Counted from the first letter of the stretch, positions 1 through 12,800 are shown. The stretch: 64,000 bases of DNA from Fremontodendron californicum (GCA_030761205.1 JAULJL010000032.1:8561134-8625133), one strand, 5' to 3'. Numbers and translations: made by a program. Notes: generated from the sequence alone by a model not told the origin.

Positions 1-1417
1 GAATCGGATCAAATTTGGGTTTTTGATCATTCCTTGGTGAACGTTGGTCATTGCGCGCAGGCCCTTGTGTGTTTGGGACAGTATTTCGGGGAAAGGTTAT
101 TTGTGGGGATATGCCAGTTAAAAAAGGCTGTTGTGGTATGTTGGTGTAGGGGAATGGATTTTGGGTAAGGTGGTTGACATTGGGGTAGTAAGGATTATAC
201 CCCGGATATGGTGTGTAAGGTGTCGGAGGTGCATAAGGTGTGGTAGGGCTATAGGGCCTTGGTGGTGTGTATGGTGTAGGAGGTGTATAAGGATATTGGC
301 TGAAGCTTATTGCATGTGCTTCTTCCTTCTTCTTTGCGAGAAAAACTCTCTTTGGGGTAGCAGACTCACCCCCTTCCATCTTCCCATTTTTAATAGCTGA
401 CTCAATCATTTCCCCAGATATTACCATATCGGCAAAGTCCTTGGTAGCGCTTCCCACCAATTTGTCATAATAGGGTGTTTTCAATGTGTCGATGAAAAGC
501 ACGATGGTTTCTTTGCTAGTTAAAGGGGGTTGCACTTGTGTGGCCAGATCCCTCCACCTCTGCGAATACTCTTTGAAGGTCTCATTGGACCTCTTTTCCA
601 TATTTTGTAATGACAGCCTATCAGGTACCATGTTAGAAACATGCTTATAATATTCCATAAAAGCCCTGGCCAAATTCGTCCATGAATGAATCTTGGTATG
701 ACTCAATTGATTGTACCATCGGGTGGCTGACCCTGTTAAGCTATCTTGGAAGCAATGAATAAGCAGTTTCTCATTATACTCATGCCCCATCATCCTTCTA
801 CAGTACATGGTCAGATGAGCTGATGGGTTGGTGGTCCCATTATACTTTTCAAAGTCTGGTACTTTGAACTTTGGGGGAACTACTAGATCATGTACCAAGC
901 TCATCTCTTTGGCATCCAGACTGCCAAATAACTCTGCTCCTTCAACTGCCTTTAGCCTTTCTTCCAGCAGCTGGTATTTCTTCTGAGATTCAGCGGTTTC
1001 GACCCTCTTCAATTCAGTCATTTTGGCCCTTTCCTTTTCTGCCATTTTTTCGAAGTCTGGAACCTCAACCTCAATTGGATCAACTCCGATGTTACCCCTT
1101 TTTGGACCGAAATTCTGTGCTTCGACCGCTGGTTGGATGTAAATGTATGAAGCTGCCCCAGTTAGAGGTTCATTTCCCACAGGTTGGGATGTCTGACCAT
1201 TTCTCTGTACCACTTTTGGTCGGTCTTCTTGATTCACTGCCCCCATTCCAGTAACTGAATTCTCTCCGGGCCACTTTTGCTTCATCATAGTGCTCATCAT
1301 CTCCATGTGTTTTGTCATCTGTTCTCGTGTCTCCTCTTGAGACTTAGTTAACTATTCTTGTAGTTCTTTCTGGATTCTTTCTATTCTTTCAATTCTGGAA
1401 AGCTGATCGTTTTCCAT
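1..1417 (-). pseudogene. gag: Ogre/Tat-like gag (element A), runs off left edge, one in-frame stop
   Basis: Ty3/gypsy Gag, the structural protein of the retrotransposon particle. The frame opens at an ATG (1417-1415) and stays in phase to base 1, so the 3' part lies outside the window. Codon 22 is TAG (1354-1352), the only stop I found in about 470 codons. The N-terminus is coiled-coil-like (MENDQLSRIERIERIQKEL). The central Retrotrans_gag core reads PPKFKVPDFEKYNGTTNPSA, followed by TGSATRWYNQL. A proline/tyrosine-rich low-complexity tract built from TPY-P units lies at about 130-300. It is collinear with the gag of element B at 15965-17418. A single stop near the start may be bypassed by a later ATG or may mark a dead copy. 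The family call is firm; activity cannot be judged. Confidence 0.85.
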
Positions 1418-1962
1418 GGCTCTTGTTCGAGATCGAGTATTGTAAGAGTGTTGGAAGTCTAGTTCTTTCTGAGTGCGACCAATTGTACCTTTAGTTTTAA
1501 AAACCATGGATTAGAAATTATTGACACATTTCTTATTTTATTTTATAAAAAATAAATAAATGAATAAATGAACGAATGAATGAATGAACCAGTGTTAATG
1601 AATGAACAACTAAGTAAATGACTAAGTGTATGATCTTAAATGACTAATTATAGATAATAAATTAATAGACAAATAAATAAATGACTAAGTCTATGACCAA
1701 TTTATAAAGAATAAATGAATAAATGATTATGAATATAAATGAATGAACAAATAAAATGAAATATATAAAAGAAAGAACAAATAAATGCATTTAAGAGTAT
1801 TGGCCCCGGGATAACTCCAACCAAACGATCTTTCATTGATTTCTTGGAACTAAATACATCAAAAAAAGATCCCTGCTTAAAACAATATGATAATCTTTCT
1901 CTCATAAAAAACTATTACAAAATACTGGTCCTATAATAACTCCCTCGGATCCTGGACCTTCT
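1418..1962. other. ORF1-gag spacer of element A with AATGA-type low-complexity DNA
   Basis: No coding potential seen. Between about 1540 and 1790 the DNA is an irregular run of AATAAATGAATGA-like words. This is a simple-sequence drift zone between ORF1 and gag, similar in position to the ATG-rich repeats upstream of gag in element B (17520-18070). Confidence 0.6.
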
Positions 1963-3713
1963 TCACTGCCCTCCTTTGATTGCCTTACTCTTCCATATGA
2001 TCCCTACTTGTTCACGACCCTTTGACGTGTCAGCGGAAGCATCGCCATGTAAGTTTTCCCTAGCTTGTTTATCAAGTTGATTTGCTCGGGCTTCCTCGTG
2101 TTTTTCTTTTTCTGCCCAATAGTTCTTCTCTTTTTGAGGTTTCTGACTTCTTGTTTCCATTCCCGGGAAGTCTTGAGATTCCCCTCGAATTTGAGCTCGA
2201 AACAGTATCGCTTGTTCTCCAAGTGTAATTCCTGAAGATCACTTTGAACAGTATCCCGCTCTCTCTTGATCTTTTCCTTTTCTTTTTCTCAAGCTACCTC
2301 TCTATCTTTCATGTCCTCAAGCTCTTCTTGCAGTCGGGCAATCTCCTTGTTCATCTGGGCCTTTTCTTTTTCAAATTCCGCCCTTGCGATTTCTAACTTT
2401 GGTGGCGTTTCCTTGGGAGGCGAACTCAAATGCCGAACTTCTTCCCCGTCTGGTGTCAACAACCTATCATTAACCCTCGATTCCCTCCATGTCTGGTAAT
2501 CAGATGTGACGATATCGGCATATCTAGCTACCTCCACCCTATGAGTTTCCTTCCATGCCACCACAATCTCACGGACCTTTCCCGAATATCCAACCTCTCC
2601 GTAAGCAAATTTTGAATTACTAAGGTCATGGGTCATTGGAGTAAACTTACGAGATTCTGATTGCCTTAGTACTAGCAGTGGTGCATAGCTCACTCCTCCC
2701 TATACTCCCAATAATGGAACAGAAGCTTTACCTCCGCATTTATACAATGTCGGCATAGGAGCTATCCATGGAGCTCTCCAGACTATCATCTCAGCCCTGA
2801 TATTCCGGAATATGTTGATCCATTGCTCCTTAGTCCTATTCTCAAGCCAATCCCTCTTAAGAAATTCACCAATTGGCGCAAAAGATTTCCAGTATGAGCG
2901 AAGAGGGAAATTCTCCTGTTTACAAAAATGGCTCTGAACCCATATGTAGAGGAGCTATATACAACCTAGAAAATGTCCTTTGCCTTCCCGTCTACAGAAA
3001 TTCAAGGATCGGGTTGTTTCTGCTATGATTGTCGGGGCTGGGTTTATCCGTTGCTGAAGCCTCTTGAAGACATCAAATATCGCCACATCCATATACCCTA
3101 ATGTTTTCGGGAAGATAACTAAACCATAGATAGCCAAAGCAAAAATATTCCTAACTGTCTCCTTGCTTGAATGGCTATGGATTAAAGCCTGTAAAATATC
3201 CCATGATATACAGCAGTTTACTCCTTTTCGGACAACATGGCTTTCTACCCAATATCTTTCCACTCCCAAAATCTTCGACACCTTTTTCTTGAAACCCGGC
3301 GTCTTTGTATCCTTCAAATAAATACGATCGGGAATAACATTCTCAATACGCAACAAGGTCGAATACTCCTCTATGGTTGGAGCCATATCCTCTCGGTTGA
3401 AAGTAAAACACCGATAAATGGGATTCCAGAATTGTACCACAGCCCGAATCACCTCGCCACTGACCTTAACCTAAGCTAACAGTGCTATGTCCCCATATGT
3501 CTGAGTGAAGGCTTCCCTTTTCGATATGTTCCACTGATTCCATATATCAATCAATTCTAGGAGATCATTTTGCTTGATAATAAGATCAACCTCGGCTGGC
3601 AATGCTAACACATATCCCATCTTCAAACAATCTCCATTATCCTACTGACCTTTCTCGGACTGCTTCCTAACCTCTAAATGTTTCTCGACCACTGAGACAC
3701 TCTGACCCTCCAT
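1963..3713 (-). pseudogene. ORF1 of Ogre-like element A: DUF7745-type domain plus coiled coil
   Basis: This is the extra ORF found upstream of gag in Ogre-type elements. The likely start is ATG 3713 (MEGQSVSVVEKHLEV). The N-terminal two thirds match the plant DUF7745/plant-mobile-domain-like family: MAPTIEEYSTLLRIE at about 3340-3390, then YRCFTFNRED, VRNIFALAIYGLVIFP and a region ending WRAPWIAPMPTLYKCGG. The C-terminus (about 2290-1963) is strongly charged and heptad-rich (KEKAQMNKEIARLQEELEDM), predicting a coiled coil. The frame is broken by in-frame stops near 3600 and 3468 and by frameshifts around 2280, 2700 and 2950. Function of this ORF is unknown in the family. Element B has no equivalent in its internal region. 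Confidence 0.75.
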
Positions 3714-4678
3714 GAAAGCCCTTTTGGTTGAATAATATCCCGAGACCAATAACCTTCAAATGTGCAAAAATGATGGCAAGAATGCAAAAAAAGAAGCAAA
3801 AAAACAACAACAAAAAGAAAATGAATTAGTAACGGGAATAAATATGAATAATACAAAAAAATATATTATTCAAAGCAATAATTATCCCTGAGGATGCCAA
3901 CAAAATTTCAGCATTATAACACCCCGGGGATGAAATATCAACATTTATTACGGGCATTGTGATGTACGTTCATCATCGTCCAAAAAAATAAACTTATTCG
4001 GAAAGTAGAAATGAAGGTAAAAGAATTGGAAATATTCCTCCATGTGTTCTTAACTTCGGGATATCTAATTGGAAATCGGCATGGGTTCGCCTAGGTTTAC
4101 TATATGAAGGTGAATGAATTCTAAAAGCCCCGAATTGTTCCTCACTGTCACCGGTGAAGGCTAGTAAGGCACCCCGATAAAAGCGGGTTCAATTCGTTAG
4201 AGTCTATTTCCCTAGCCCATGCGGATTGTTAATCACGAAGGCTTAGGTAATTTAGTACTCCGGAAGTGTTTCACTAGCCCATGCGGATTGTTAATCACAA
4301 AGGCTTAGTTACTTTGCTCCCACCTAAAAGGACGAAACCCGGGTATAAGATTCATGATATGCAAATGCACGTGTAGTGTGTGAGGAGAAATAACAAACCT
4401 TTCACCACCTATTCTATATCCCTTATTCTAAATGCCCCAACAAGATTAAACAACATAAATCATCAATTAATCAATAAATGAATATATGCACCAAAATAAC
4501 TAGAGAACAATTATAATATCTATGCACATGAACATGGACATATTTAAAAACATTTTATTATTTTTTTGAAATTATCTTTTTTTTTTTAAATGTGGGAATT
4601 AAAATTAAATACCAATTAAACCAACAAAACCGAGACTTTGATAACACACGACCAATTCTAGGCCTGACTCTCTAATTG
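3714..4678 (-). other. 5' leader of element A, non-coding
   Basis: Lies between the primer site and ORF1. It contains two near-identical phrases around 'agcccatgcggattgttaat' (about 4215 and 4276), so a short tandem duplication is present. The segment is collinear with the leader of B at about 20120-20877. No ORF is supported. Confidence 0.6.
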
Positions 4679-4696
4679 TCACCAGTGGAGTCGCCA
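4679..4696 (-). promoter_or_regulatory. Primer binding site, element A (tRNA-Arg type)
   Basis: The plus strand reads tcaccagtggagtcgcca, ending in CCA three bases before the LTR edge at 4700. Its complement TGGCGACTCCACTGG is the form expected for a tRNA-Arg primer, as used by Ogre elements. It differs from the site in B (20878-20895) by one base. Confidence 0.75.
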
Positions 4697-4699
4697 AGC

Positions 4700-7600
4700 T
4701 GTCGCAACCTAAAAAATATCGAGTCTCATCGCAAGACTTTATTATTCGTTAAGTGTGACATTAAAAAAAACCGAGGAAAAGTCGACTTAATTCCTCTAGA
4801 AAAATGAAGGTTTTGAAAATGACCTTGAAAAAGACATGGAGTCGCCACCAATCTTTTTTTGCTAGCAGTGATCGGCCACCTATTAAAACCTGTTTTATAA
4901 AATATTTTAAAAATTAATTAAAACATTTTAAAAACCAATTTCAAGTCTGCGTTTTAAACCAGAGAAATCAAAGAAACGGGTTCGGGACTCATTACGTATG
5001 GGGAAGGATTAGCACCCCCAAAACGCCCGTGTAAAACGGTACCTTATTAATCGTGTGTTATCTCAAATTTCGGTGTAAAGTTGGTTTTAAATTTAGTATT
5101 TCAAGTTAATTCCCAATTTAAAGAAAAATAATTCCATTTTTAATTGAAAATGATCCGAAATTTATAAATTCAAAAATTTCCTATATTCCCCAAAAAACGT
5201 GACAAAATAAAGAAATTTTTATTAATTTTGGAAAACTTTCCGAATCATTCTCTTTTTAAAGAAGATATTCCGTTATTAATAATAATTGATGATATCCTCC
5301 CCAACAAACCCGGCAGAGAACTCATGAATTATTTTAACTCGGGAATATCTTTATTTTATTGAAAATCATTACCTTTTTGAAAACATTTTAAAAGATATGA
5401 ACATGTAAATGCATGACATAAATAAAATGACATAGCAAAATCTAAATAATATAATGCACCCTAAAGGATATGATTTAAATATCTTAGCCTATTCTAAATG
5501 AAATAAAATATCCTAAGTTATATGATATATTCTAAATGAAATGAAATGACCTAGGTAACATAATATATTCTATATGAAATGAAACAACCTAGGTAACATA
5601 ATATATTCTAAATGAAATAAAATATCCTAAATGACATAATATATCCTAAATGAAATGAAATAACCTAAGTAACCTAATATATTATACATGAAATGACCTA
5701 AGTAACATACATATTCTATATGAAATGAAATGATTTAAATGACATGGCAAATATGAATGATATGGCATATAATTTAAATGACATGGAATATAAAATAATG
5801 CTATCATATAATATGCATGAAAATAAAAATGAAAATAATAATGCATGAACATAGTATATGCTAAATAATATAACAAAAAAATAATTAAATAAAAAGCATA
5901 GGATATCATGAAATATTCCAAATCATATAATAAACAATATAACATAACTCAAAATCATAACAATATCATAGAAGTTATCATAGCAAACATCACATATTAT
6001 ATAAAATGCATGAATATGGAAAATGCAATGCATGAAAATGTATTTTTTTCCTTTAATTAAGGAAATACGTATATCTAAAAAGATATCCGGCTACCTTAGG
6101 AAAATATGTCAAAATAAATATTCTAAAACCAAAATACTTTGTGATTGTTTGAAAATAATTTTGAAAAGCTTAAGTTAAAAATAAAAACTGGGCTAAACCT
6201 TTTTTTAAATGGCTCTAATTTCCTAAGTTTAAAATCCCGGACTTGACCACCCTTAACCCAAGACTTAAAAAATCATTTTTAGAGTTTAAAAAGGCTTAGA
6301 AACTACCCTAAGTCAGTAGCTAAACTTCCTAATCAGCCCCCTCTAAGTAACATAACCAAAACATAAAAATGATTTTCCTTTAAATTCAATTCTGACTCCA
6401 TTGTCTAATTTTAAGACACGATTTTTTACCCTTTTTTTAAAAATTCAAAAAATTCTAAAAAAAATACTAGAGACTCAGGACATGTAAAACTATGCGGGAA
6501 AAAATCAGCTTAATTTTTTGATTAAAGATGTATGCCTAGAAAAATCGGGAAAGTACGAGTACTGGGTGAAAAAAACTGTTTTGCCAAAATACAATTTTGC
6601 CTTTGATAAAATCATTTAAAAATCAAAGTAAAAATATTTAAGACACCCAAAATGAATCACAAATAGTAGGTAGGACTTTTTGAAAGTTAGATAAAAATTG
6701 GCTAAGTAAAAAAAAATCACAAAGGTAGAATAATTAATTTGACAAACTTTAATTTTCCACAAGTGTGCTAAAAAAAGCATGACTTTGAACCATTAATTGG
6801 CTCAAGTCATTAGTCAAGTGGCATGAACATGAAACGCATGAAAAATTACAGCAAATATGATGCATGAAATGTATGAGTTTAAACCTAAATGTCATGGAAA
6901 AATGCATGGCATCCATATAGTGACCTAGACCTAAATGAACTTGCATGGCATTTAATGCAACCTAGGTCTAAAATGCATGAACATGCATGGCAAATAAACC
7001 AAACCTAATAACTAAAATATGCATGGCATTTTCACAAACACAAGGCATGCTTAAACTAAAAACTCAACCAAATATCATGCAAATGCTAACCTATCAACTA
7101 ACATAGCAAAAATGCAACCATGATGCTAGAATACAAGGAGTGGTCGAATGGCCTATGGTTCCTAAGAAGCATGGCATTTTCACAAACACTTGGTATACTT
7201 AAACTAAATACTCAATAAAATGTCATGCGAATGCAAAAACCTACCAACTAACATGGCAAAAATGCAACACAAATGCGAAACACATGGAGTAGCCGAATGG
7301 CCTCAAGCTCCAACAAGCATGGCATTTTCACAAACACTTGATATACTAACATGCTCAACTAAACTATAACACTCAAATCATGCAAACACAAAGTAGAAAT
7401 ACTAAAACCAAACAATCATTTTCACAAACACTTGATATACTAACATGCTCACCTAAAATATAAAACTCAAATCATGCAAACACAACACAAGCATTTTCAC
7501 AAACACTTGATATACTAAATATAAAACATCAACAAATTTAAACATTATGAAAACATAAAATTAAAAATGCAAGAACGTGATATTTAAATCATAAATGGCA

Positions 7601-7849
7601 ACAAACAAAGCAACCAAATTAAAATATAACTCAAGTATATGAAGTAGAATAACACTTAAAACATCAAGATTAAAGAAAAATACATAAATAACATGATAAA
7701 ATAAACAAAACAGGAACATTAATAAAAAACGTAGGCCATTCGGCCATGGTGAGAAAAATGTAAAAAAAATATTTAAGAAAGAGATGAAGAAAGAACTTAA
7801 GAAGAACAATAAAAAAACACTAATTTAAAAAGGAAACTCACCAAATAAA
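4700..7849 (-). mobile_element. Broken 5' LTR of Ogre-like element A (U5-side part)
   Basis: Starts TGTCGCAACC next to the primer site and is collinear with 20899-24120 of the complete LTR. It stops at 'caccaaat', where the next TGTCGCAACC begins. The remaining part of this LTR (equivalent to 24122-26179) is missing, and element B starts at the break. A+T-rich, with several internal subrepeat blocks (about 5440-5720 and 7025-7530). No coding role. Confidence 0.8.
7025..7530. repeat. LTR subrepeats, element A
   Basis: Four to five diverged units of roughly 90-150 bp, each containing 'cattttcacaaacacttg' followed by 'atatactaacatgctcaac'. The same block in the complete LTR is at 23200-23785 with a different unit arrangement. 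Units vary by indels. Confidence 0.7.
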
Positions 7850-10800
7850 TGTCGCAACCTAAAAAATAACGAGTCTCATCACAAGATTTTATTATTCGTT
7901 AAGTGTGACAATAAAAAAAACCGAGGAAAAGCTGACTTAATTCCTCTAGAAAAATGAAGGTTTTGAAAATGACCTTGAAAAAGACATGGAGTCGCCACCA
8001 ATATTTTTTAGCTAGGTGTGATCGGCCACCTATTAAAACCGGTTTTATAAAATATTTTAAAAATTAATTAAAACATTTTTAAAACCAATTTCAAGTCTGC
8101 GTTTAAACCAGAGAAATCAAAGAAACGGGTTCGGGACTCGATTACGTATGGGGAATGATTAGCACCCCCAAAACGCCCGTATAAAATGGTACCTTATTAA
8201 TCGTGTGTTATCTCAAATCTTGGTGTAAGTTGGTTTTAAATTTAGTATTTCAAGTTAATTCCCAATTTAAAGAAAAATAATTCCATTTTTTGATTAAAAA
8301 TGATCCGAAATTTATAAATTCAAAATTTTCCTATATTCCCCAACGTGGCAAAATATATAAATTTTTATTAGTTTGGAAAACTTTACGAATCATTCTTGTT
8401 TTTTGAAAGAAAGATATTCCTTTATTAATGATAATTGATGATATTCCCTCCAGCAAACCCGATAGAGAACTCATGAATTATTTTAACTTGGGAATATCTT
8501 TATTTTTTTTTTTTGAAAAATCATTATCCTTTTGAAACATTTTAAAATATATGAATATGTATGACATAAATAAAATGACATGGCAAAATCTAAATAATAT
8601 AATGCATCATAAATGATATGATATAATTTAAATGCCTTATCATATTCTAAATGAAATGAAATGTCCTAAGTTATATGACATATTCTAAATGAAATGAAAT
8701 GACCTAAGTAACATAATATATTCTATATGAGATGCAATATCCTAAGTCATATGATATAATCTAAATGAAATAAAATATCCTAGATGACATAATATATCCT
8801 AAATGAAATGACCTAGGTAATATAATATATTCTACATGAAATTACCTAAGTATCATAATATATTCTATATGAAATGAAATAATTTAAATGACATGGCAAA
8901 TATGAATGATATGACATATAATTTAAATGACATGGAATATAAAATAATGCTATCATATAATATGCATGAAAATAAAAATGAAAATAATAATGCATGAACA
9001 TAGTATATGCTAAATAATATAACAAAAAATAATTAAAATAAAAGGCATAGGATGTCATGAAATATTCCAAATCATATAATAAACAATATAACATAACTCA
9101 AAATCACAACAATATCATAGAAATTATCATAGCAAAATCACATATTATATAAAATGCATGAATATGAAAAATGCAATGCATGAAAATGTATTTTTTTCCT
9201 TTAATTAAGGAAATCCGTATATCTAAAAAGATATCCGGCTACCTTATAAAAATATGTCAAATTAAATATTCTAAAACGAAAATACTTTGTGATTGTTTGA
9301 AAACAATTTGGAAAAGCTTAGATTAAAAAAAAAAAACTGGGCTAAACCTTTTTTAAAATAGCTCTAATTTCCTAAATTTAAAATCCCGGACTTGACCATC
9401 CTTAATCTTAGACTTAAAAAATCATTTTTAGAGTTTAAAAAGGCTTAGAAACAACCCTAATTCAGTAGCTAAACTTCCTAATCAGCCATTCGGCCATTAA
9501 GGAAAAAATAAGAAAAAAATTGTAAAAAAAATATTTAAGAAAGAGATGTAGAAAGAACTTAAGTAGAACAATAAAAAACACTTATTTAAAAAGAAAAACT
9601 CACCAAATGATAATCAAAATAGCAAAAATAAGAATGGAAAATCAAGAAAGTGCAAGAGTTGGTGCTCAAGAGCAACCTCAAGAAGCTATATTTCAAGCTT
9701 TATCTCTTCAAACTTTTCTTTCTTTTCTAAACTTTTTCTTTTTGCTTTCAACCAAGCAGAGAAAAAACCATGAAAAACTAAGAGAAATCAGAAAAATGAA
9801 GTGTGAAAAATGAAATTCTGGTCCTCTCTCTAGTGCTGGCCGAACCCCCCTAAATGAGCTAGGATATTGTCATTTTGGTTCCAACCAACTTCCCATCCAA
9901 TGGCTAGTAATTCAAGGTGAAAAATCATGAAATTATCACCCTTAGATTAGCATACCAGCTGTCCATAATTACAGCTATTCAAGAATAATGTTGACACTCT
10001 CCCTTGGCCTATGTGGCTTAATCACAATGGCTTGATCAAAAGGAATCTCTAACTAACTCTTAATTCTTGGCCATTTGATTGAAAAATCAAAAGCTTCCTC
10101 CTTCCTTTGGGCCTTGGCAGGCCAGCACTTCTCTTTTCCAGCCCAAGTATGATTTTTTGAAAGGCCAAAAGAAGCCCTTTTTGGTTGCTTGGGTGAAATG
10201 ACCGTTTTGCCCCCCGGATGCAAATAAATGGTAAACGGACTGCAAATTAAAAATTTATTTTTTAATACTTTCAAAATAATAAAATATTGAATTCTGGAAG
10301 TTTTCAAAATTTTTCGAGTCCGTTTGCTATTTATTTGGATTTTTTCTTCCAAAAATGCCCTTTCATGCCCCCACATTTTACCATTTTTTAAACGAGCTCC
10401 AAATCAAGATTTTTATTCACCAATCTCTTCCAAATAATTTAAGAGTGTGATCTGGAAGTTTTCATAATTTTTGGAACTCATTTGATATTTTTTCGGGATT
10501 TATCTTCTTGAATTATTGCATAAGGGCTAGGGATTTGGCCATTTTGCAAACGAACTCCGAATCAAGATTTTCTTTCGCCAATCTCTTTCAAGTAATTTAA
10601 AAATGAGATATGAAAAATTTCAGAATTTTTAGAGTCCATTTGCTATTTGTCGGGATTTATCTTCTTAAATTATTGCATTAGAGGCCCGGGATTTGACCAT
10701 TTTGCAAACGAACTCCGAATCAAGATTTTATTTCGCCAATCTCTTCCAAATAATTTAAAAATAAGATTTGCAAATTTTCAGAAGATGTGGAGCTCATTTG

Positions 10801-11660
10801 CTATTTTTTCGGGATTTTCCTTCTTGAATTACGACATAAGAGGCCCGAGATTTGGCCATTTTGCAAACGAACTCCGAATCAAGATTTTATTTCACCAATA
10901 TATTCCAAATGGTTTAAGAATGAGATTTGCAAATTTTCAGAATTTTTGGAGTCCATTTGCTATTTTTCCCAAATTTTCGAATTTTGCCTTTTTGCGTTCG
11001 AAACCCGGTTTTGCTCAAAACAAGTCCGATTTTTAGATTTTCTTCAAGCTGAGCCTTGGGCTATCCCTTTTTAATCATTCCTCATCCATTGAGGGCTTTG
11101 GTCTTACCAAGTCGGGCCATTTCTGTGATTTTTCCCGATTTCACCGAAATCCACCAAAAACCCTAATTCTCGATTTTCTCTCGAATTGACTTTTCTTTCG
11201 GTTTTTCTTTCAAGTGGCTTCTCCATTACCCGTAGTCAGTGCTTATCTTTCATTTGGAACCTTCAATTTCGACCAATTCGATCGTTTAAGCACTTTTCCC
11301 TAAATTTCTTGGATTAGGGTTTCCTTTCTACTGAATCTCCAAATCCCAACTTCCGAACTCCATATCTTTCGATGTAGACCTCGGATTATCAAAATTCTTT
11401 CGCCATTTTTCAAAACTTAAAATCTTGATTTTGAAAGTGGGTTGATTTTTTCTGTAGTTGACTTTATGGGGTTGATATTTTTGGGGTTGACTTTTTTTGG
11501 GTTGACTTTTTTTTTGAGTTTGACTTTTTATGCTCACCCTCTTAAACTAAGTCTCGGAGTACCACCTGCAGGATGAAAAAAGTATTTTTACATTCTGAAA
11601 CATCAATTTAGGAAGAAAACATACATGTTTTAGTGGTCCGAACAAAATTAGGTGTCTACA
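7850..11660 (-). mobile_element. 3' LTR of Ogre-like element B, internally deleted
   Basis: Begins TGTCGCAACC and ends GGTGTCTACA, the same ends as the complete 5,281-bp LTR at 20899-26179, but is only 3,811 bp long. A segment of about 1.5 kb (equivalent to about 22507-24000) is missing at about 9485, where 'cctaatcagcc' joins 'attcggccattaagg'. The polypurine tract of B abuts base 11661, which fixes it as the 3' LTR on the minus strand. Confidence 0.85.
10388..10975. repeat. About 158-bp tandem subrepeats in the LTR of B (left copy)
   Basis: Four units, each starting near 'gcaaacgaactccgaatc' (about 10388, 10547, 10703, 10863) and containing 'tttgctattttttcggga'. Unit length is about 158 bp, close to a nucleosome repeat. 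The matching block in the other LTR is at 24907-25490. Confidence 0.8.
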
Positions 11661-11674
11661 GCTGCCCCTCTTTG
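11661..11674 (-). promoter_or_regulatory. Polypurine tract of element B
   Basis: On the minus strand the sequence just before the LTR reads AAAGAGGGGCAGC, a purine-rich plus-strand primer directly abutting TGTAGACACC. This fixes the orientation of element B. Confidence 0.8.
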
Positions 11675-12044
11675 GCTATTGCTGAGAATCAGGAATCAGA
11701 CAAAGATAAACCAACACTAATTTTGTAAGGTCAGTGAAATCACATGTGAGGGAAAGGGAAAGGGGTTTTCTTTATTCATTTCTTCATTTTTTTTTCATTT
11801 TTTTTCTATTTTTTCTATTTTTTTCATTTTTTTCATTTTCTCATTTCTTCATTTTTTCATTTTTTCATTTTTGTTTTGTTTGAAAAAGCTGTAAACTGAA
11901 GATTTTGTCCTTAAATTAAATTCCCTGACTAATCAAGGCTCGACCCGTCTTAAGGAAACGAATTCGATTTGCAAGAAAAGAAATGACTTCGACGATGGTC
12001 TCGGGGTCTTAACCTGTCTTGTTCTCAGCTGTGTTTAAAATTTT
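11675..12044 (-). other. 3' untranslated region of B, T-rich simple sequence
   Basis: Contains a 'ttcattttttt' low-complexity stretch at about 11775-11880. No coding signal. Confidence 0.5.
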
Positions 12045-12525
12045 GGGTATCTCCTCCAGAAGCTTCGGCTATCACCACCAGAGTCTTGCTCAATTTTAAA
12101 ACTGTAAAACTCTGAATATCTGCACCAGAGGCTTCTGCTATCACTACCAAAGACTTTCTCCCTTTTCAAAAAATTTTAAATTCTGGATATCTCCACAGAG
12201 GCTTCGGCTATCACTACTAAAAACTTTCTCATTGTTTAAAATTTGTAAAATTATGGGTATCTCCTCCAGAAGCTTGAGCTATCACCACCGAAGACTTTCT
12301 TACTGTTTAAAATTTGTAAAAATTCTAGGTATCACCTCCATAAACTTCAGCTATCACCACCGAATACTTTCTCACTGTTTAAAATTTGTAAAAATTCTGG
12401 GTATCACCTCCAGAAACTTCAGCTATCACTACCGAAGACTTTATCACCGTTTAAAATTTGTAAAATTCTGGGTATCTCCTCCAAAAGCTTCAGCTATCAC
12501 CACCGAAGACTTGTTCATTTAAAAC
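12045..12525. repeat. Minisatellite array 1 in the 3' region of B
   Basis: About seven diverged tandem units of roughly 62-75 bp built on 'tctgggtatctcctccag', 'aagcttcggctatcaccacc' and 'gaagactttctcactg'. Related to array 2, with longer units and more divergence. Hypervariable tandem repeats between pol and the polypurine tract are known for Ogre elements. Confidence 0.85.
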
Positions 12526-12639
12526 GTGTTAAAATTCTGGGTTTGGCAAGTTTAAAATAAAAGAAAGTACCTCGACGTGGTCTCGGGGCTCGACTCATTT
12601 GAGAAGCAGAACGAGTTCGATTATACCTGAAAACTTTAA

Positions 12640-12800
12640 GAGATGATGCAAATGCTTCATGATGCAAATGCAAATGTCTTTAGTTGATGCGAATGTTTCT
12701 TGATGTAGATGCAAATGACTTAGACTGGTTCAAATTTTCTTGATGTAGATTCAAATAACTTAGATTCATGCAAATGCTTCTTGATGTAGATGCAGATGTT
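12640..12800. repeat. ATGCAAATG-type short repeats, block 1
   Basis: Irregular repeats of 'gatgcaaatgc' and 'cttgatgtagatgcaaat' between the two minisatellite arrays. A similar block follows array 2 at 13265-13665. Non-coding. Confidence 0.6.

Noticed and set aside
131..1254. Plus-strand frames at 131-400 and 871-1254
   Set aside because: Shadows of the gag coding sequence on the other strand.
5682..5945. Tyr/His-rich minus-strand frame in the Ogre LTR, also at 8846-9094
   Set aside because: Low-complexity A+T DNA in LTR subrepeats, without any domain.
9607..9813. 68-codon frame conserved in both Ogre LTRs (also 24122-24328)
   Set aside because: Lies antisense to the element inside an LTR. 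Two LTRs of one element are similar by descent, so conservation is not evidence of coding.
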